A stretch of 64,000 nucleotides of DNA from Pseudomonas extremaustralis (lineage in GTDB: Bacteria; Pseudomonadota; Gammaproteobacteria; Pseudomonadales; Pseudomonadaceae), in NCBI RefSeq assembly GCF_900102035.1, contig NZ_LT629689.1, positions 1,736,001-1,800,000 of the forward strand, in the 5' to 3' direction. Below are positions 41,314-51,122 of this stretch, piece after piece. The notes beneath the pieces are model-generated. The model was not told the origin of the DNA. It searched no databases and saw nothing but the letters and a program-made list of their open reading frames with translations. Made by a program: the position numbers and the translations under genes. Position 1 is the first letter of the stretch. Each line of letters begins with the position of its first letter.

Positions 41314-43365
41314 ACTGCTGACCACCCGCAAAGCCAATCCCTCATAGGCATCCAGGGTGATGGTGAACGCGCCCTCTGCGGTGAGATCGCCTTCGACCCG
41401 CTCATTGATGATGTCCACCACCATCCCCGCTGCAATGTCCGGCAGGTACAAGGTTTCGGTGATCGGCGTGGCGCCGAAGTTAAGTGCGGTGATTTGCGTG
41501 CCTTTACCGGCCGGCAATTCGTGAACCATGACCAGCAAGCCGGGGTTTTCTACCTCCGGAACCTGGATCTGGCGGCTGGCGGCGATGTCGTAGGCGCGGC
41601 GTACCGCGAGGATCTTTTGCAGTTGCGAGGCGAATGACTCGGGGTCCTGCAACTGACTGTTCAAGCTGCCGTACAAGGCCCTCGAACGTGGCATCTGTCC
41701 GGCGGACCGTTCGGCTTGCGGGTTCAACTCCACCAAGTCATAGGCGCCGCGATGAATCCAGCGGGTATCGCCATCCTGCATCAAGTGCGCGACCTCCTCC
41801 GCAGCCAACGGCAGCGCGCCGACCAAGTCCCAGCCCGACAAGGCAAACACCCCCGGCTGCATGGCGTTATACATCACCAGCAGCAGATGGATCTGGCGGA
41901 TCTGCTGGATATCGGCCGAGGTGATCGCGTCCAGGTCACGAATCCCCAGCGCCGCCGTGATGATGCTGGCGGTGGTGCAAGACACGCCATTGGTGACGAA
42001 CTTGAGGTTATACGGCGCATGTTCGCCGGCCAGGCGCTCGTACATCTGTTCGCGGATGTGCTCGCGCAGGATATTGCCGGGGAAGGTCTGACCTTGATAG
42101 AGGAAGGTGTCGTGGGCATGCAGGGTCCAGAAATGCACCAGCTCCAGGGTCAGCTCGTCGTGGTTCTGCAGGGCGTGGATCAACGAGCCGGGGTCGATGC
42201 CCTGGCGGTGCATTTCCCGCAGCATCAGGCGCAAAAATTCGGCATCGCCCATCAGCAGCGCGTGCTGGTAGGCCGGGCGGGTGATGAAGTCGTAGGACAG
42301 GTCGGCGCCGCCCTGGGACATGGACGCGATGTCATCCACGGTGAGGTTCAACTCCTGGAAACTGAAACCGCCGGCCTTGCGAATCGCGCCGCCGAGCAAC
42401 TGGTTGCCGGTGATCGATAACGGGTGGCTTTCTGACCAGGCGGTGCCATCGAGCTTGCGTTCCACACCGAGAAAACCATTGGCGTCCAGGCGCAGGATTT
42501 TCGCGCCCATCACGTCGATGGCGTGCAGGGCGTCGCCGATGATCATCTGTTGCGCGGCGAAGGTCGGGTCCAGCCAGTTCAGCGACGGCTGACCTTCCTT
42601 GAAGTAATGCAGGTACACCCAGCGACGCGGCTTGCCATCCACGCCCATAACGACATCGGTGGCGCTCCAGTCGGTTTCCTTCACACCGGGCTCGAAGAAG
42701 ATCACCCGCTGCAACTGGCCGACGATGTAATGCTTGTCGCGCAGTGCATCGACCTGCAGCGGGCTGAGGTTCTGCGCATCGCGCCCCTCGGCCACATCGG
42801 GCAGCAGCGGCCAGTCTTCTTCGCGGATTTCCACCATGTGGTAGAGGCCGGGATAGTCCTCGTAGGCCATCTCGGCCAGGCGGAAGTCCGCGCCCTTGCC
42901 GGTGTGGGACGGGATCACATCGTCGATGATCACCGCGTTGTGCGCCGCCGCCATGCGCGTCAACGCCTGCAACTGCGCCTCGGTGCCCAGCTGCGGGTCG
43001 ATCTCGAAGCTGATGCGGTCAAAGTTGCCGTCGATGGTCGGCGTGTGCGTGGAGCCTATGAGGCCACCGGATTTTTTTAGCGGGCCGTTATGGATGCCCT
43101 GGATGCCGATCTTCGACAAGGCCTGCCACAGCGCTTCATCCCCCAGCGCCTCCAGCACGGTACCGCCCTCGCGGGTCACGATCGAGGCCGGGTAAGCGGT
43201 GAACCACACCGATGACAATGCCGACGCATCCCGGGGCCGGGTCTGCGCGTAAGGCTGCTGCCACAACCGGCCCTGGCCCGAGTAGAGCTTGGCGCGCTGA
43301 CGGGCCGCGTGCAGCATCGATTGTTCCACCAGCCAGTTCACATGGTTGTTTTCAGCCGCCGTCAT
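41299..43365 (-). CDS. treS: Trehalose synthase (maltose alpha-D-glucosyltransferase), P. stutzeri type
   Basis: The 688-residue GH13 enzyme interconverts maltose and trehalose. It closely resembles the 689-residue P. stutzeri CJ38 enzyme in length and segments, from the start [21 protein letters not shown] to [16 protein letters not shown]. Catalytic residues are visible: nucleophile Asp in [13 protein letters not shown], acid Glu in FQELNLT, and the transition-state Asp in [16 protein letters not shown]. It is unlike the longer TreS-maltokinase proteins of the glgE locus. Its neighbours (baeSR, hydroxyproline genes) are unrelated. Products are cytoplasmic osmoprotectant or storage sugar. 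Confidence 0.92.
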   Translation of the reverse strand: MTAAENNHVNWLVEQSMLHAARQRAKLYSGQGRLWQQPYAQTRPRDASALSSVWFTAYPASIVTREGGTVLEALGDEALWQALSKIGIQGIHNGPLKKSGGLIGSTHTPTIDGNFDRISFEIDPQLGTEAQLQALTRMAAAHNAVIIDDVIPSHTGKGADFRLAEMAYEDYPGLYHMVEIREEDWPLLPDVAEGRDAQNLSPLQVDALRDKHYIVGQLQRVIFFEPGVKETDWSATDVVMGVDGKPRRWVYLHYFKEGQPSLNWLDPTFAAQQMIIGDALHAIDVMGAKILRLDANGFLGVERKLDGTAWSESHPLSITGNQLLGGAIRKAGGFSFQELNLTVDDIASMSQGGADLSYDFITRPAYQHALLMGDAEFLRLMLREMHRQGIDPGSLIHALQNHDELTLELVHFWTLHAHDTFLYQGQTFPGNILREHIREQMYERLAGEHAPYNLKFVTNGVSCTTASIITAALGIRDLDAITSADIQQIRQIHLLLVMYNAMQPGVFALSGWDLVGALPLAAEEVAHLMQDGDTRWIHRGAYDLVELNPQAERSAGQMPRSRALYGSLNSQLQDPESFASQLQKILAVRRAYDIAASRQIQVPEVENPGLLVMVHELPAGKGTQITALNFGATPITETLYLPDIAAGMVVDIINERVEGDLTAEGAFTITLDAYEGLALRVVSSSPMV

Positions 43366-43449
43366 AAGCTCAGTCCCTGTCGTCGCGAAAAGTTGCTAGT
43401 AAGCATATGAGCGGCGTGACAGCCAATCGTTGCATCGCAATGCTTGCGG

Positions 43450-44229
43450 CTACTGCGCTGCGCCTGTCGCGTGCCGATACTGGCGCGGCGTGAACCCGGT
43501 CGAGGCCTTGAACTGGCGGGTGAACGCGCTGTGGTCAGTGTAGCCGCACAGCAAGCCCACCTCGGTGATCGGCTGGTCGCCGTGCAGCAACCGGTGGGCG
43601 TGTTCCAGGCGGACTTTCTGGATCATCTGCCGAGGGGTCAGATGGAACACGCGCTTGCAGTAGCGCTCCAGCTGGGCCACGGAAATCCCGGCGATGCGCG
43701 TCAACTCGCCAAGGGTGATGCGGCGGTGGAAGTGGGTGCGGATGTGCGCGTCCACGGCGGCCAGGCGTTGGTAAGCCGGGTGGGTTTCGCTGGCCGATTG
43801 CAGGTCGACGGAAATGCCGGCCAGGCCGATGATGCGGCCTTCGTGGTCGTACAGCGGCCATTTGTGGGTCAGGCACCAGCCGGGTTCGCGGCTGCCGTAG
43901 AGGTGCAGTTCGAGCCTGTCTTCGAGCACGAAGCCGTCCTCCAGCACGCGTCGGTCCTGCTCGGTGTAACCCGGCCCCAACTGCGCGGGGAACACCTCGG
44001 CGCTGGTCTTGCCCAGCAATGGCTGCAAGTGCTTGAGGCCGCAGCGCTGCACCAGGGTGCGGTTGGCCAGGACGTAACGGGCGTGCACATCCTTGATGAA
44101 AATCGCTGCATTGGGGATCACATCCAGCATCGGCAACAGTTGCATCACACCGGCCAACAACTGCTCCAGGCTGTGGGGGCGATTGGCCTCGGTGCCTTGG
44201 CAAAGGCTCGCAAACGCGCGGTGCGGCAT
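43450..44229 (-). CDS. AraC-family regulator with PAS-like sensor, probable LhpR type
   Basis: A 259-residue regulator: residues 35-140 form a PAS-fold sensor ([50 protein letters not shown]) and residues about 165-255 the AraC HTH pair ([31 protein letters not shown] and [24 protein letters not shown]). I start at the ATG 44227-44229, preceded by GGAG. It is divergent from the hydroxyproline genes at 44405-47598 and therefore is their likely activator, as is LhpR in P. aeruginosa. That function is inferred from position. Confidence 0.85.
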   Translation of the reverse strand: MPHRAFASLCQGTEANRPHSLEQLLAGVMQLLPMLDVIPNAAIFIKDVHARYVLANRTLVQRCGLKHLQPLLGKTSAEVFPAQLGPGYTEQDRRVLEDGFVLEDRLELHLYGSREPGWCLTHKWPLYDHEGRIIGLAGISVDLQSASETHPAYQRLAAVDAHIRTHFHRRITLGELTRIAGISVAQLERYCKRVFHLTPRQMIQKVRLEHAHRLLHGDQPITEVGLLCGYTDHSAFTRQFKASTGFTPRQYRHATGAAQ

Positions 44230-44404
44230 AAGTGTGGCTCCCTGCGGTTTACCTGGACGTCGAGCAGATTGCCCCATGACCGGGTCGCTGTCGAGCGACG
44301 CCGACTGTGCCGATTTCGTCATCGTGGCGCGCAAAAAACATCAATCGCGGCAACGCCCCAGCGTTCACTGTAGGGCCACGGCCAACCACGCGATGGAGCG
44401 TGTT

Positions 44405-45331
44405 ATGAAGCGACTGCATGTGATCGACTCCCACACCGGCGGCGAACCGACGCGTCTGGTGATGAGTGGGTTCCCCGAACTGGCCGGTGCGACCATCGCC
44501 GAGCAGCTGCAGCATTTGCGCAGCGAGCACGACCCATGGCGCCGCGCCTGCCTGCTGGAACCGCGCGGCAATGATGTGCTGGTCGGCGCGTTGTACTGCG
44601 AGCCGGTCACGCCCGGCGCCACCTGCGGGGTGATCTTCTTCAACAACGCCGGCTACCTGGGCATGTGCGGCCACGGCACCATCGGTCTGGTTGCGTCCTT
44701 GCATTACCTGGGGCGCATCGCGCCGGGCGTGCACACCCTTGACACTCCGGTGGGCCCGGTGACGGCGACGCTGCACGAGGACGGCGCCGTGACCCTGCGC
44801 AATGTGCCTGCCTATCGCCATCGCCAGCAGGTGCCGGTGCGCGTGCCAGGGTATGGCGTGGTCCACGGCGATATCGCCTGGGGCGGCAACTGGTTTTTCC
44901 TGGTCTCCGAGCACGGCCAGACCTTGGAGCTAGACAACGTCGACGTCCTCACCGACTACACCTGGGCCATGCTCAAGGCCCTCGAAACCCAGGGCATCCA
45001 TGGCGCCGACGGGGCCTTGATCGACCATATCGAACTGTTCGCCACTGACGCCCACGCCGACAGCCGCAACTTCGTGATGTGCCCCGGCAAAGCCTACGAC
45101 CGCTCCCCCTGCGGTACCGGCACCAGCGCCAAGCTGGCGTGCCTGGCCGCCGACGGCAAGCTCGCCGCCGGTGAGCCGTGGATACAGGCGAGCATCACCG
45201 GCAGCCGCTTCGAAGCCCGCTATGAATGGGATAGCGAGGGCGTGCGCCCGTTTATCACTGGCCGCGCCTACATGACCGCCGACAGCACCTTGCTGATCGA
45301 CGAGCAGGACCCTTTTGCCTGGGGCATTTGA
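44405..45331 (+). CDS. lhpA: 4-hydroxyproline epimerase
   Basis: Converts trans-4-hydroxy-L-proline to cis-4-hydroxy-D-proline. The 308-residue proline-racemase-family enzyme starts [19 protein letters not shown], has the first base Cys in [13 protein letters not shown] (about residue 88) and the second in [15 protein letters not shown] (about residue 236). Together the two cysteines give the two-base epimerase mechanism. I place the start at 44405; the longer frame upstream overlaps the regulator's promoter. It heads a four-gene catabolic set. Confidence 0.92.
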   Translation: MKRLHVIDSHTGGEPTRLVMSGFPELAGATIAEQLQHLRSEHDPWRRACLLEPRGNDVLVGALYCEPVTPGATCGVIFFNNAGYLGMCGHGTIGLVASLHYLGRIAPGVHTLDTPVGPVTATLHEDGAVTLRNVPAYRHRQQVPVRVPGYGVVHGDIAWGGNWFFLVSEHGQTLELDNVDVLTDYTWAMLKALETQGIHGADGALIDHIELFATDAHADSRNFVMCPGKAYDRSPCGTGTSAKLACLAADGKLAAGEPWIQASITGSRFEARYEWDSEGVRPFITGRAYMTADSTLLIDEQDPFAWGI

Positions 45332-45373
45332 GCCCGGACCTTATCTGACTGAACGTTGCTGGGAGACAGGACA

Positions 45374-46315
45374 ATGAGCGACACCATTTTCACCGGTTGC
45401 ATTCCCGCGTTGATGACCCCGTGCACCGCTGCGCGCACGCCGGACTTCGACGCCCTCGTCGCCAAAGGCCGCGAGTTGGTCGAGATCGGCATGCGCGCCG
45501 TGGTGTATTGCGGTTCCATGGGCGACTGGCCGCTGCTGACCGAAGCCGAGCGCCAGGAAGGCGTGGCGCGCCTGGTGGCGGCGGGCGTGCCGACCATCGT
45601 CGGTACCGGGGCAGTGAACAGCCGCGAAGCGGTAGCCCACGCCGCCCATGCGGCCAAGGTCGGTGCCCAGGGCTTGATGGTGATCCCGCGCGTGCTGTCC
45701 CGTGGCGCCTCGGCCACCGCACAAAAGGCGCACTTCTCGGCAATCCTCGAGGCCGCGCCAACGCTGCCGGCGGTGATCTACAACAGCCCGTACTACGGCT
45801 TCGCCACCCGCGCCGAGCTGTTCTTCGACCTGCGCCGCGAACACCCGAACCTGATCGGTTTCAAGGAATTCGGCGGCGGTGCGGACCTGCGTTACGCAGC
45901 GGAACACATCACCTCCCATGACGACAGCGTGAGTCTGATGGTCGGCGTCGACACCCAAGTGGTGCACGGCTTCGTCAACTGCAACGCCACCGGCGCCATC
46001 ACCGGCGTCGGCAACGCCCTGCCGCGGGAAGTGCTGCAACTGGTCGCGCTCAGCAAGCAAGCGGCCAAGGGCGATGCCAAGGCCCGGCGCCTGGCCGCTG
46101 AACTGGAAGCGGCGCTGGCGGTGCTGTCGTCCTTCGACGAAGGCTGTGACCTGGTGCTGTATTACAAGTACCTGATGGTGCTCAACGGTGACACGGCCTA
46201 CGCGCTGCACTTCAACGAAACGGACGTGCTCAGCGACGCCCAGCGCCACTATGCTGAGCGGCAGTACGCGCTGTTCCGCCAGTGGTATACCAACTGGTCG
46301 GCCGAGCAATGCTGA
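45374..46315 (+). CDS. lhpC: DapA-family lyase, probable 1-pyrroline-4-hydroxy-2-carboxylate deaminase
   Basis: A 313-residue TIM-barrel enzyme of the dihydrodipicolinate synthase/N-acetylneuraminate lyase family. The YYNSPYYG-like loop appears as VIYNSPYYGFATR, and the Schiff-base Lys is in LIGFKEFGGGADL. In hydroxyproline catabolism a family member removes ammonia from pyrroline-4-hydroxy-2-carboxylate, forming 2-oxoglutarate semialdehyde. The position between epimerase and dehydrogenase fits that step; another DapA-family reaction cannot be fully excluded. GGGAGACAGG precedes the ATG at 45374. Confidence 0.83.
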   Translation: MSDTIFTGCIPALMTPCTAARTPDFDALVAKGRELVEIGMRAVVYCGSMGDWPLLTEAERQEGVARLVAAGVPTIVGTGAVNSREAVAHAAHAAKVGAQGLMVIPRVLSRGASATAQKAHFSAILEAAPTLPAVIYNSPYYGFATRAELFFDLRREHPNLIGFKEFGGGADLRYAAEHITSHDDSVSLMVGVDTQVVHGFVNCNATGAITGVGNALPREVLQLVALSKQAAKGDAKARRLAAELEAALAVLSSFDEGCDLVLYYKYLMVLNGDTAYALHFNETDVLSDAQRHYAERQYALFRQWYTNWSAEQC

Positions 46316-46338
46316 TCGGCCAAGGGGAGGCTTAGGCG

Positions 46339-47598
46339 ATGTTCGACGCGCATCGTGCAGATGTCGCCGTGGTCGGCGCCGGCATCATCGGCGTCGCCTG
46401 CGCCCTGCAGTTGGCACGCCAGGGGCGCCAGGTGGTGCTGATCGACCAACAGGCCCCCGGCATGGGCGCCTCCTATGGCAATGCTGGCCACCTGGCGACC
46501 GAACAGGTGTTTCCCATCGCCGACCTGTCGATCCTCAAACGCCTGCCCGCCATGCTGTTGGACCCCATGGGCCCGCTGCGCCTGGATTGGAAATACCTGC
46601 CCAGCGCCCTGCCCTGGTTTGCCCGCCTGCTGTTCAACCTGGGCCCGACGCACTACCAGCGCACGGTCGCAGGCATTCGCGCGCTGAACGAAGACAGCCA
46701 GGCAGCCTGGCAGCGTTTACTGCACAACATCGGGCGCCCCGGGCTGTTGCGCGAAGAAGGCTCGCTGCTGGTGTATGAGCGGGCGAATTCACGGGCGGCC
46801 CTTGAGACGCTGCAGCGGCGCATGCAGCAGCAGAATGTGCCCCTGGAGTTCTGGCCGGGTGACGCCATACGCCAGGTCGCACCGCACTTGAGCGACCGGG
46901 TCCAGGGCGGACTGTTTTTCCCCGGTACCGGGCACTTTCTCGATCCTTACCAAGTGGTGTGCGAATTGGTCGACGCCGCCAAAGCCTGTGGCGTGCAGTT
47001 CCTCACGCGCCAGGTGCGCAATGGGCGGGTCGAAGCCGACGGCGTCACGCTGGACACCGATCAAGGCGCCTTCAGCGCGCGTCAGGTGCTGATTGCCTGC
47101 GGCGCCCACTCGGCCAAACTCACCGCCGCCCTGACCGGCAAAAAAGTCCCGCTGGACACCGAACGCGGCTATCACCTGATGCTGCCGCACGAGCGCGAGC
47201 GTCTGCCCTTCGCCGTGACCTCCCTGGAACGCAAATTCATCATGACCCCCATGGCCGGCGGCTTGCGCCTCGCCGGCACGGTGGAATTCGCCGGCCTCGA
47301 ACGTCCGGCCAATATGCAACGCGCCTGGCAGCTGCATCGCTTGAGCCAGGGGTTGTTTCGTCAGGACCTGAGTGCGCAGGACGCAACGCCGTGGATGGGT
47401 TTCAGGCCATCGTTACCGGATTCGCTGCCGATCATAGACCGGGTGTGCGAGGGCAAAGTGCTGCTGGCGTTCGGTCACCAGCATCTTGGGCTGACCCAGG
47501 CGGCGGTGACGGCCGAATGGGTGGCGCAGTTGGCGAGTACGGATCGGCGGGGGGCGGAGTTGCCGGCGCTCGGGCCTTATCGCCTGGATAGATTCTGA
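46339..47598 (+). CDS. FAD-dependent D-amino acid (D-hydroxyproline) dehydrogenase
   Basis: A 419-residue DadA-like flavoenzyme. The FAD-binding motif is VAVVGAGIIGVACALQLARQGRQVVLID at residues 9-36. Conserved segments ASYGNAGHLATEQVFP and TERGYHLMLPHERER, and the C-terminal WMGFRPSLPDSLPIIDR, are those of D-amino acid dehydrogenases. After the epimerase and deaminase genes it most likely oxidises cis-4-hydroxy-D-proline, feeding electrons to the respiratory chain. A single-chain enzyme is used here in place of the three-subunit LhpBEF of P. aeruginosa. The 3' end overlaps the convergent ADP-ribosylglycohydrolase by 22 bp. Confidence 0.87.
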   Translation: MFDAHRADVAVVGAGIIGVACALQLARQGRQVVLIDQQAPGMGASYGNAGHLATEQVFPIADLSILKRLPAMLLDPMGPLRLDWKYLPSALPWFARLLFNLGPTHYQRTVAGIRALNEDSQAAWQRLLHNIGRPGLLREEGSLLVYERANSRAALETLQRRMQQQNVPLEFWPGDAIRQVAPHLSDRVQGGLFFPGTGHFLDPYQVVCELVDAAKACGVQFLTRQVRNGRVEADGVTLDTDQGAFSARQVLIACGAHSAKLTAALTGKKVPLDTERGYHLMLPHERERLPFAVTSLERKFIMTPMAGGLRLAGTVEFAGLERPANMQRAWQLHRLSQGLFRQDLSAQDATPWMGFRPSLPDSLPIIDRVCEGKVLLAFGHQHLGLTQAAVTAEWVAQLASTDRRGAELPALGPYRLDRF

Positions 47599-48518
47599 TC
47601 GCTGCCTGCCTTTTCAGTCGCGACCTTGAACAAGGCATCCGCCATGTCCTGGATGTCTTCACGCATGCAGAGCTTTTCCAGCCAAGCCACCGGAATACCT
47701 TGCACGCCATAGTGCGCACCGGCCAATTGGCCGGCGATGGCCGCAGTGGTGTCCGCATCATCCCCCAGGTTGGCGGCCGCCAACACCGCAGCCGCGAAGC
47801 TGTCGGTGGTCAGTACGCACCAGAGCGCCGCCTCCAGCGACGCCACGCAGTAACCGGAACCGGTTATCTGCGCGCGGGTCTTTTCGCGATAGTCGCCCTG
47901 GGCAATCGCGACGACGCCGGGCATGCAAAGACCGGCGCTGGAGACGCTCAACAGCTGCGTCTTCGGCGCTCCGCTCAAAGCCTGACTGATTGCGCGCGCG
48001 AGCACCACGCAGCATTCGATCGCCTCTTGAGCCCCGTGTGTGGTGCGCGAGCTTTGGCGGGCAAAATCATCGACACGTTGAAGGTCTGGAAAGTAAAACA
48101 GCACCAACGGCGCGAGGCGCATCAGCGAACCATTGCCGGCGGAAAAAGCCGAGGTGGAACCCGCAAACGGATCACCGTGGTCCTGAAACGCCGCTAGCGC
48201 CTCGCGAACGGTCAGGCCGATGTCGAAACACTCGCCGGTGGCGCTCAGGTAGCCCGACGTCCACCAGTTCAGGTAGCGCGTCATCTGGTCCGCCGGGTCG
48301 AAGCCTTGCTTACACAGCAGGCTCTCGGCCAGGCACAGCGCCATGGAAGTGTCATCGGTCCATTGCCCGGCTTTGAGCTGGAAAGGCCCGCCGCCCAGCA
48401 TATCCGTGACCGGTTCAAAGGTCCCACGCGGCATGAATTCAACGCTCGTCCCGACAGCGTCGCCACACGCCAGCCCGAGCAGGCTGCCGCGATAACGATC
48501 CGAAAGCGTGAGGGTCAT
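47577..48518 (-). CDS. ADP-ribosylglycohydrolase family protein
   Basis: The 313-residue protein resembles DraG: RGSLLGLACGDAVGTSVEFMPRG, the magnesium site QWTDDTSMALCLAESLL, and a second acidic cluster in the C-terminal half (AAVLAAANLGDDADTTAAIAGQLAGAHYGVQGIP). The two Asp clusters are the usual binuclear metal ligands. DraG family members remove ADP-ribose from proteins or hydrolyse related small molecules. No ADP-ribosyltransferase is nearby. I use the ATG 48516-48518; upstream in-frame codons are poorly supported. It may be a general detoxifier; target unknown. Confidence 0.85.
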   Translation of the reverse strand: MTLTLSDRYRGSLLGLACGDAVGTSVEFMPRGTFEPVTDMLGGGPFQLKAGQWTDDTSMALCLAESLLCKQGFDPADQMTRYLNWWTSGYLSATGECFDIGLTVREALAAFQDHGDPFAGSTSAFSAGNGSLMRLAPLVLFYFPDLQRVDDFARQSSRTTHGAQEAIECCVVLARAISQALSGAPKTQLLSVSSAGLCMPGVVAIAQGDYREKTRAQITGSGYCVASLEAALWCVLTTDSFAAAVLAAANLGDDADTTAAIAGQLAGAHYGVQGIPVAWLEKLCMREDIQDMADALFKVATEKAGSDQNLSRR

Positions 48519-48568
48519 AGCACTCCTTGATAAAGATTCGTTCAGATAAAGGTCCAACGTCGCTCAGG

Positions 48569-49579
48569 TTACTTGACCAAGCGCTTCTCTTTGGAGGGGC
48601 GATATCCGAAATACGCGCTGTAGCATTTGCTGAAGTGGCTCGGCGACACAAATCCGCACGCCACCAGCACTTCCACCTGCGACAGCTCGGTGTGCTGCAG
48701 CAACCGGCGCGCTTCGGTCACGCGCAACTCCATGTAATAGCGTTGCGGCGTGGTGCCCAGTTGTTCCTTGAACAGGCGTTCCAACTGACGGCGTGAACGG
48801 CCGGCGTAGACAGCAAGCTGATCCAATTCCAGCGGCTCTTCGAGGTTGGCGTCCATCAGCTTCACCACTTCCCGCAGCGGCGCACTGACACTGACGTTCT
48901 CGGTGGGTTTGATGCGTCGGTAGCGGGACTCTTCAAAGGCCAGGATGTCCTCGATGCCTTCGACCAGAGCCTTGCCGTGCAGCCCCTTGATCCAGTCCAA
49001 GGCCATGTGGAAGGCGCCCGAGGGGCTTGAGGCAGTGAGGCGATCGCGGTCGATCACGTAGGGTTCGCTGGTGACATGGGTGGCTTTGGACACTTCTGCC
49101 AAGGCCGGGCGATGTTCAGGGTGGATCGCGCAGCGGTAGTCTTGCAACAACCCGGCACGCCCGAGAAACCAGGCGCCGTTCCATAAACCGGCAAGGCGCA
49201 CGCCTTGCTCGGCGGCACTTTGCAGCAAGTGAATCAAGTCTGCGCTGGCCTTGAGCTCCGTGCGAAAACCGCCACAGATCACCAACAGCTCCAGCTCTGG
49301 CAGCGCAGCGGCATCCAGACGCGCATCGGGACGAATCACCAGGCCCAGATCACTGGTGACTTCGCCGGTATCGCAACCGAAGGTACGCGCAGCAAACAGG
49401 TCGGGGCGCAGCAGGTTGGCGGTGACGAAGGTGTCCAGGGTCTGGGTGAATGCGGGCAGCGAGAAATGCTCGAGCAACAGAAAGCCCACGCGGGTGACCG
49501 ATGTGGGCTGCTGGGCGGTGTCGTTGAGGTAGCGCAGGTTCTTGCCTTTCATACCACCGCTGAATTGGCGTCTTTCCAT
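48569..49579 (-). CDS. GlxA-type AraC-family regulator with DJ-1/PfpI sensor
   Basis: A protein of about 336 residues. The N-terminal half is a glutamine-amidotransferase-like DJ-1/PfpI domain (VGFLLLEHFSLPAFTQTLDTFVTANLL and LVICGGFRTEL), and the C-terminal half holds the AraC HTH (DQLAVYAGRSRRQLERLFKEQLGTTPQRYYMELR and VEVLVACGFVSPSHFSKCYSAYFGYRPSKEKR). GbdR, CdhR and ArgR-like regulators in pseudomonads share this layout and respond to amines, carnitine or amino acids. The nucleophile elbow in LAGLWNGAWFLG lacks the catalytic Cys, as usual for a sensor. The start is taken at 49579 (MERRQFSGG); 49552 is another option. Confidence 0.82.
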   Translation of the reverse strand: MERRQFSGGMKGKNLRYLNDTAQQPTSVTRVGFLLLEHFSLPAFTQTLDTFVTANLLRPDLFAARTFGCDTGEVTSDLGLVIRPDARLDAAALPELELLVICGGFRTELKASADLIHLLQSAAEQGVRLAGLWNGAWFLGRAGLLQDYRCAIHPEHRPALAEVSKATHVTSEPYVIDRDRLTASSPSGAFHMALDWIKGLHGKALVEGIEDILAFEESRYRRIKPTENVSVSAPLREVVKLMDANLEEPLELDQLAVYAGRSRRQLERLFKEQLGTTPQRYYMELRVTEARRLLQHTELSQVEVLVACGFVSPSHFSKCYSAYFGYRPSKEKRLVK

Positions 49580-49804
49580 CAAGGGTTGGCCCACTCTTAT
49601 TGTTGATGCACTGGGCGCCATCTTAGGGGGAAATGCGCTGGGTGTCTCAGACGCTGATCCTGAATGAAGCGTAATCGCTCAACGCCCGCGGTAAAGCGGT
49701 GGCGAGACTATCTGATACGGTTTTTTGTTTTGGATCTGCGCCTGTATTGAAACGCCAGGGAGGCGGACAATAGCCCCCGTCCCCACCTACCCTTCGGAGG
49801 CCCT

Positions 49805-49888
49805 ATGGCCAAGATGGCACTTTTCCTGTTCGGCTTTTTGGTGTTGACCATCGGTATCGGCCTGTTGGCGACCATCTCGCCGGTCTGA
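49805..49888 (+). CDS. Very small membrane protein (27 aa)
   Basis: The frame MAKMALFLFGFLVLTIGIGL, then LATISPV, is a single hydrophobic helix. A strong GGAGG (49796-49800) stands 4 bp before the ATG. The stop at 49886-49888 is 3 bp before the convergent LysE gene ends. Glycine spacing (GFLVLTIGIG) is like small helical membrane peptides. Probably expressed; no known family name. Confidence 0.6.
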   Translation: MAKMALFLFGFLVLTIGIGLLATISPV

Positions 49889-49891
49889 CAC

Positions 49892-50494
49892 TCAACCGGC
49901 TGCCAACATCGGGTACAACGACAGCACCAGCAAACCGGCCATAGCCCCGTTGAACACGCGCAGCCAGCGCGGCTCGCGCAACACATTGCGCAAGCCGCTG
50001 CCACACCCGACCCACACGCACACGCTCGGTAGGTTAACGACGGCAAAGACCAGCGCAATCACCAGCACGTTGGTGAAATACCCATCAGCCGGCGTATAGG
50101 TCGTAATCGCCCCCAACGCCATGATCCATGCCTTGGGGTTGACCCATTGGAAGGCTGCCGCGCCAAGGAACGTGATGGGCTTGGCGTGTTCCTCGGGGGC
50201 GTCGGACATCCCGCCCGCCGTTGCAATCTTCCATGCCAGGTACAGCAAATACGCCGCCCCTATATAGCGCAATAGTGTGTAGGCCCAGGGGAAGACCTTG
50301 AACACTTCACCCAACCCCAGGCCAACCGAAATCACCAGCAGCATGAAACCGATGCTGATCCCCAGCGCATGAGGCATCGAGCGGCGAAACCCGAAGTTCA
50401 CCCCCGAGGCAAGCAGCATCGTGTTATTGGGACCTGGCGTGATCGAGGACACGAAGGCGAACAGTACAAAGGCTGATAACAGGCTGGTGGACAT
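49892..50494 (-). CDS. LysE/RhtB-family exporter
   Basis: A 200-residue membrane protein starting MSTSLLSAFVLFAFVSSITPGPNNTMLLASGVNFG, which is the LysE family signature including the SITPGPN loop. About six helices; KVFPWAYTLLRYIGAAYLLYLAWKIA and FQWVNPKAWIMALGAITTY are typical RhtB segments. I take the ATG 50492-50494, not the frame to 50635, because of this signature. Substrate likely an amino acid or amine; not determinable. Confidence 0.88.
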   Translation of the reverse strand: MSTSLLSAFVLFAFVSSITPGPNNTMLLASGVNFGFRRSMPHALGISIGFMLLVISVGLGLGEVFKVFPWAYTLLRYIGAAYLLYLAWKIATAGGMSDAPEEHAKPITFLGAAAFQWVNPKAWIMALGAITTYTPADGYFTNVLVIALVFAVVNLPSVCVWVGCGSGLRNVLREPRWLRVFNGAMAGLLVLSLYPMLAAG

Positions 50495-50658
50495 GACCGG
50501 TATCCAGGCGAGGTTGGTTTGCCCGTGAAAATAATCGCTTTTGGCAAGCACCGCCCCGTACAGCCAGGTAAGGATCAAGGCGTACACTTTGCTGTTTTTT
50601 TTGGTTATGAGGCAAAAAAGCAGGCCATTGTGCATGGCCTACCTCACAGGGCTACTCG

Positions 50659-50805
50659 TTAACGCGGGCCGCCGCCACCTTGACCATGACCGCCACCGCC
50701 ACCATGGCCACCGCCCCCACCCGGAGGCATGAACATCCAGCAACCTGACAACGTTGACAACAGCGCGACAACAACAGCCGCCTTAGTTAAACAATTCAAC
50801 TTCAT
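50659..50805 (-). CDS. Small Gly/His-rich lipoprotein (48 aa)
   Basis: Reading from ATG 50803-50805: MKLNCLTKAAVVVALLSTLS, then GCWMFMPP, then a tract of Gly and His (GGGGGHGGGGGHGQGGGGPR) before the stop at 50659. The lipobox is LSGC with the acceptor Cys at residue 22; AAGAGAG lies 8 bp upstream. The mature part is about 27 residues and nearly all Gly, with His at regular intervals, which suggests metal binding or surface display. No family recognised. The gene is 164 bp from the LysE gene start. Confidence 0.65.
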   Translation of the reverse strand: MKLNCLTKAAVVVALLSTLSGCWMFMPPGGGGGHGGGGGHGQGGGGPR

Positions 50806-51122
50806 GACAACACTCTCTTACTTGACGAGATTAACTTCTCGCAGGTTATGACAGCGTAAAAGGCGGTACGTCACGGCTATCGTGTAACGTGATGGTAGGC
50901 TTTGTATGGGCGGCGATACAGTGTGTCCTTGGGCAAATAAAGTGAGTGACGGCGCCATCGGTGCGAGGTCGGTTATGCATTTTTAACTGCGACCATTAAC
51001 CCTTACCCATTGGCCGGTGACATCAGGAGCGGATCAAAATTGCCAAACGTTATTATTTGACAGCTTTGGCGTGAGGCACATCGCTATTATCGGCGCCAAA
51101 TCAAGCGTGAAGGAACCTGTTA
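50806..51122. other. Gene-free 317-bp spacer
   Basis: Between the Gly/His lipoprotein and the 60-aa gene. I see only a short hairpin (CGAGA-TTAACT-TCTCG near 50825) and imperfect CGTCACGG/ACGTGATGG symmetry near 50868-50894. No gene, RNA or strong operator is supported. Confidence 0.45.
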
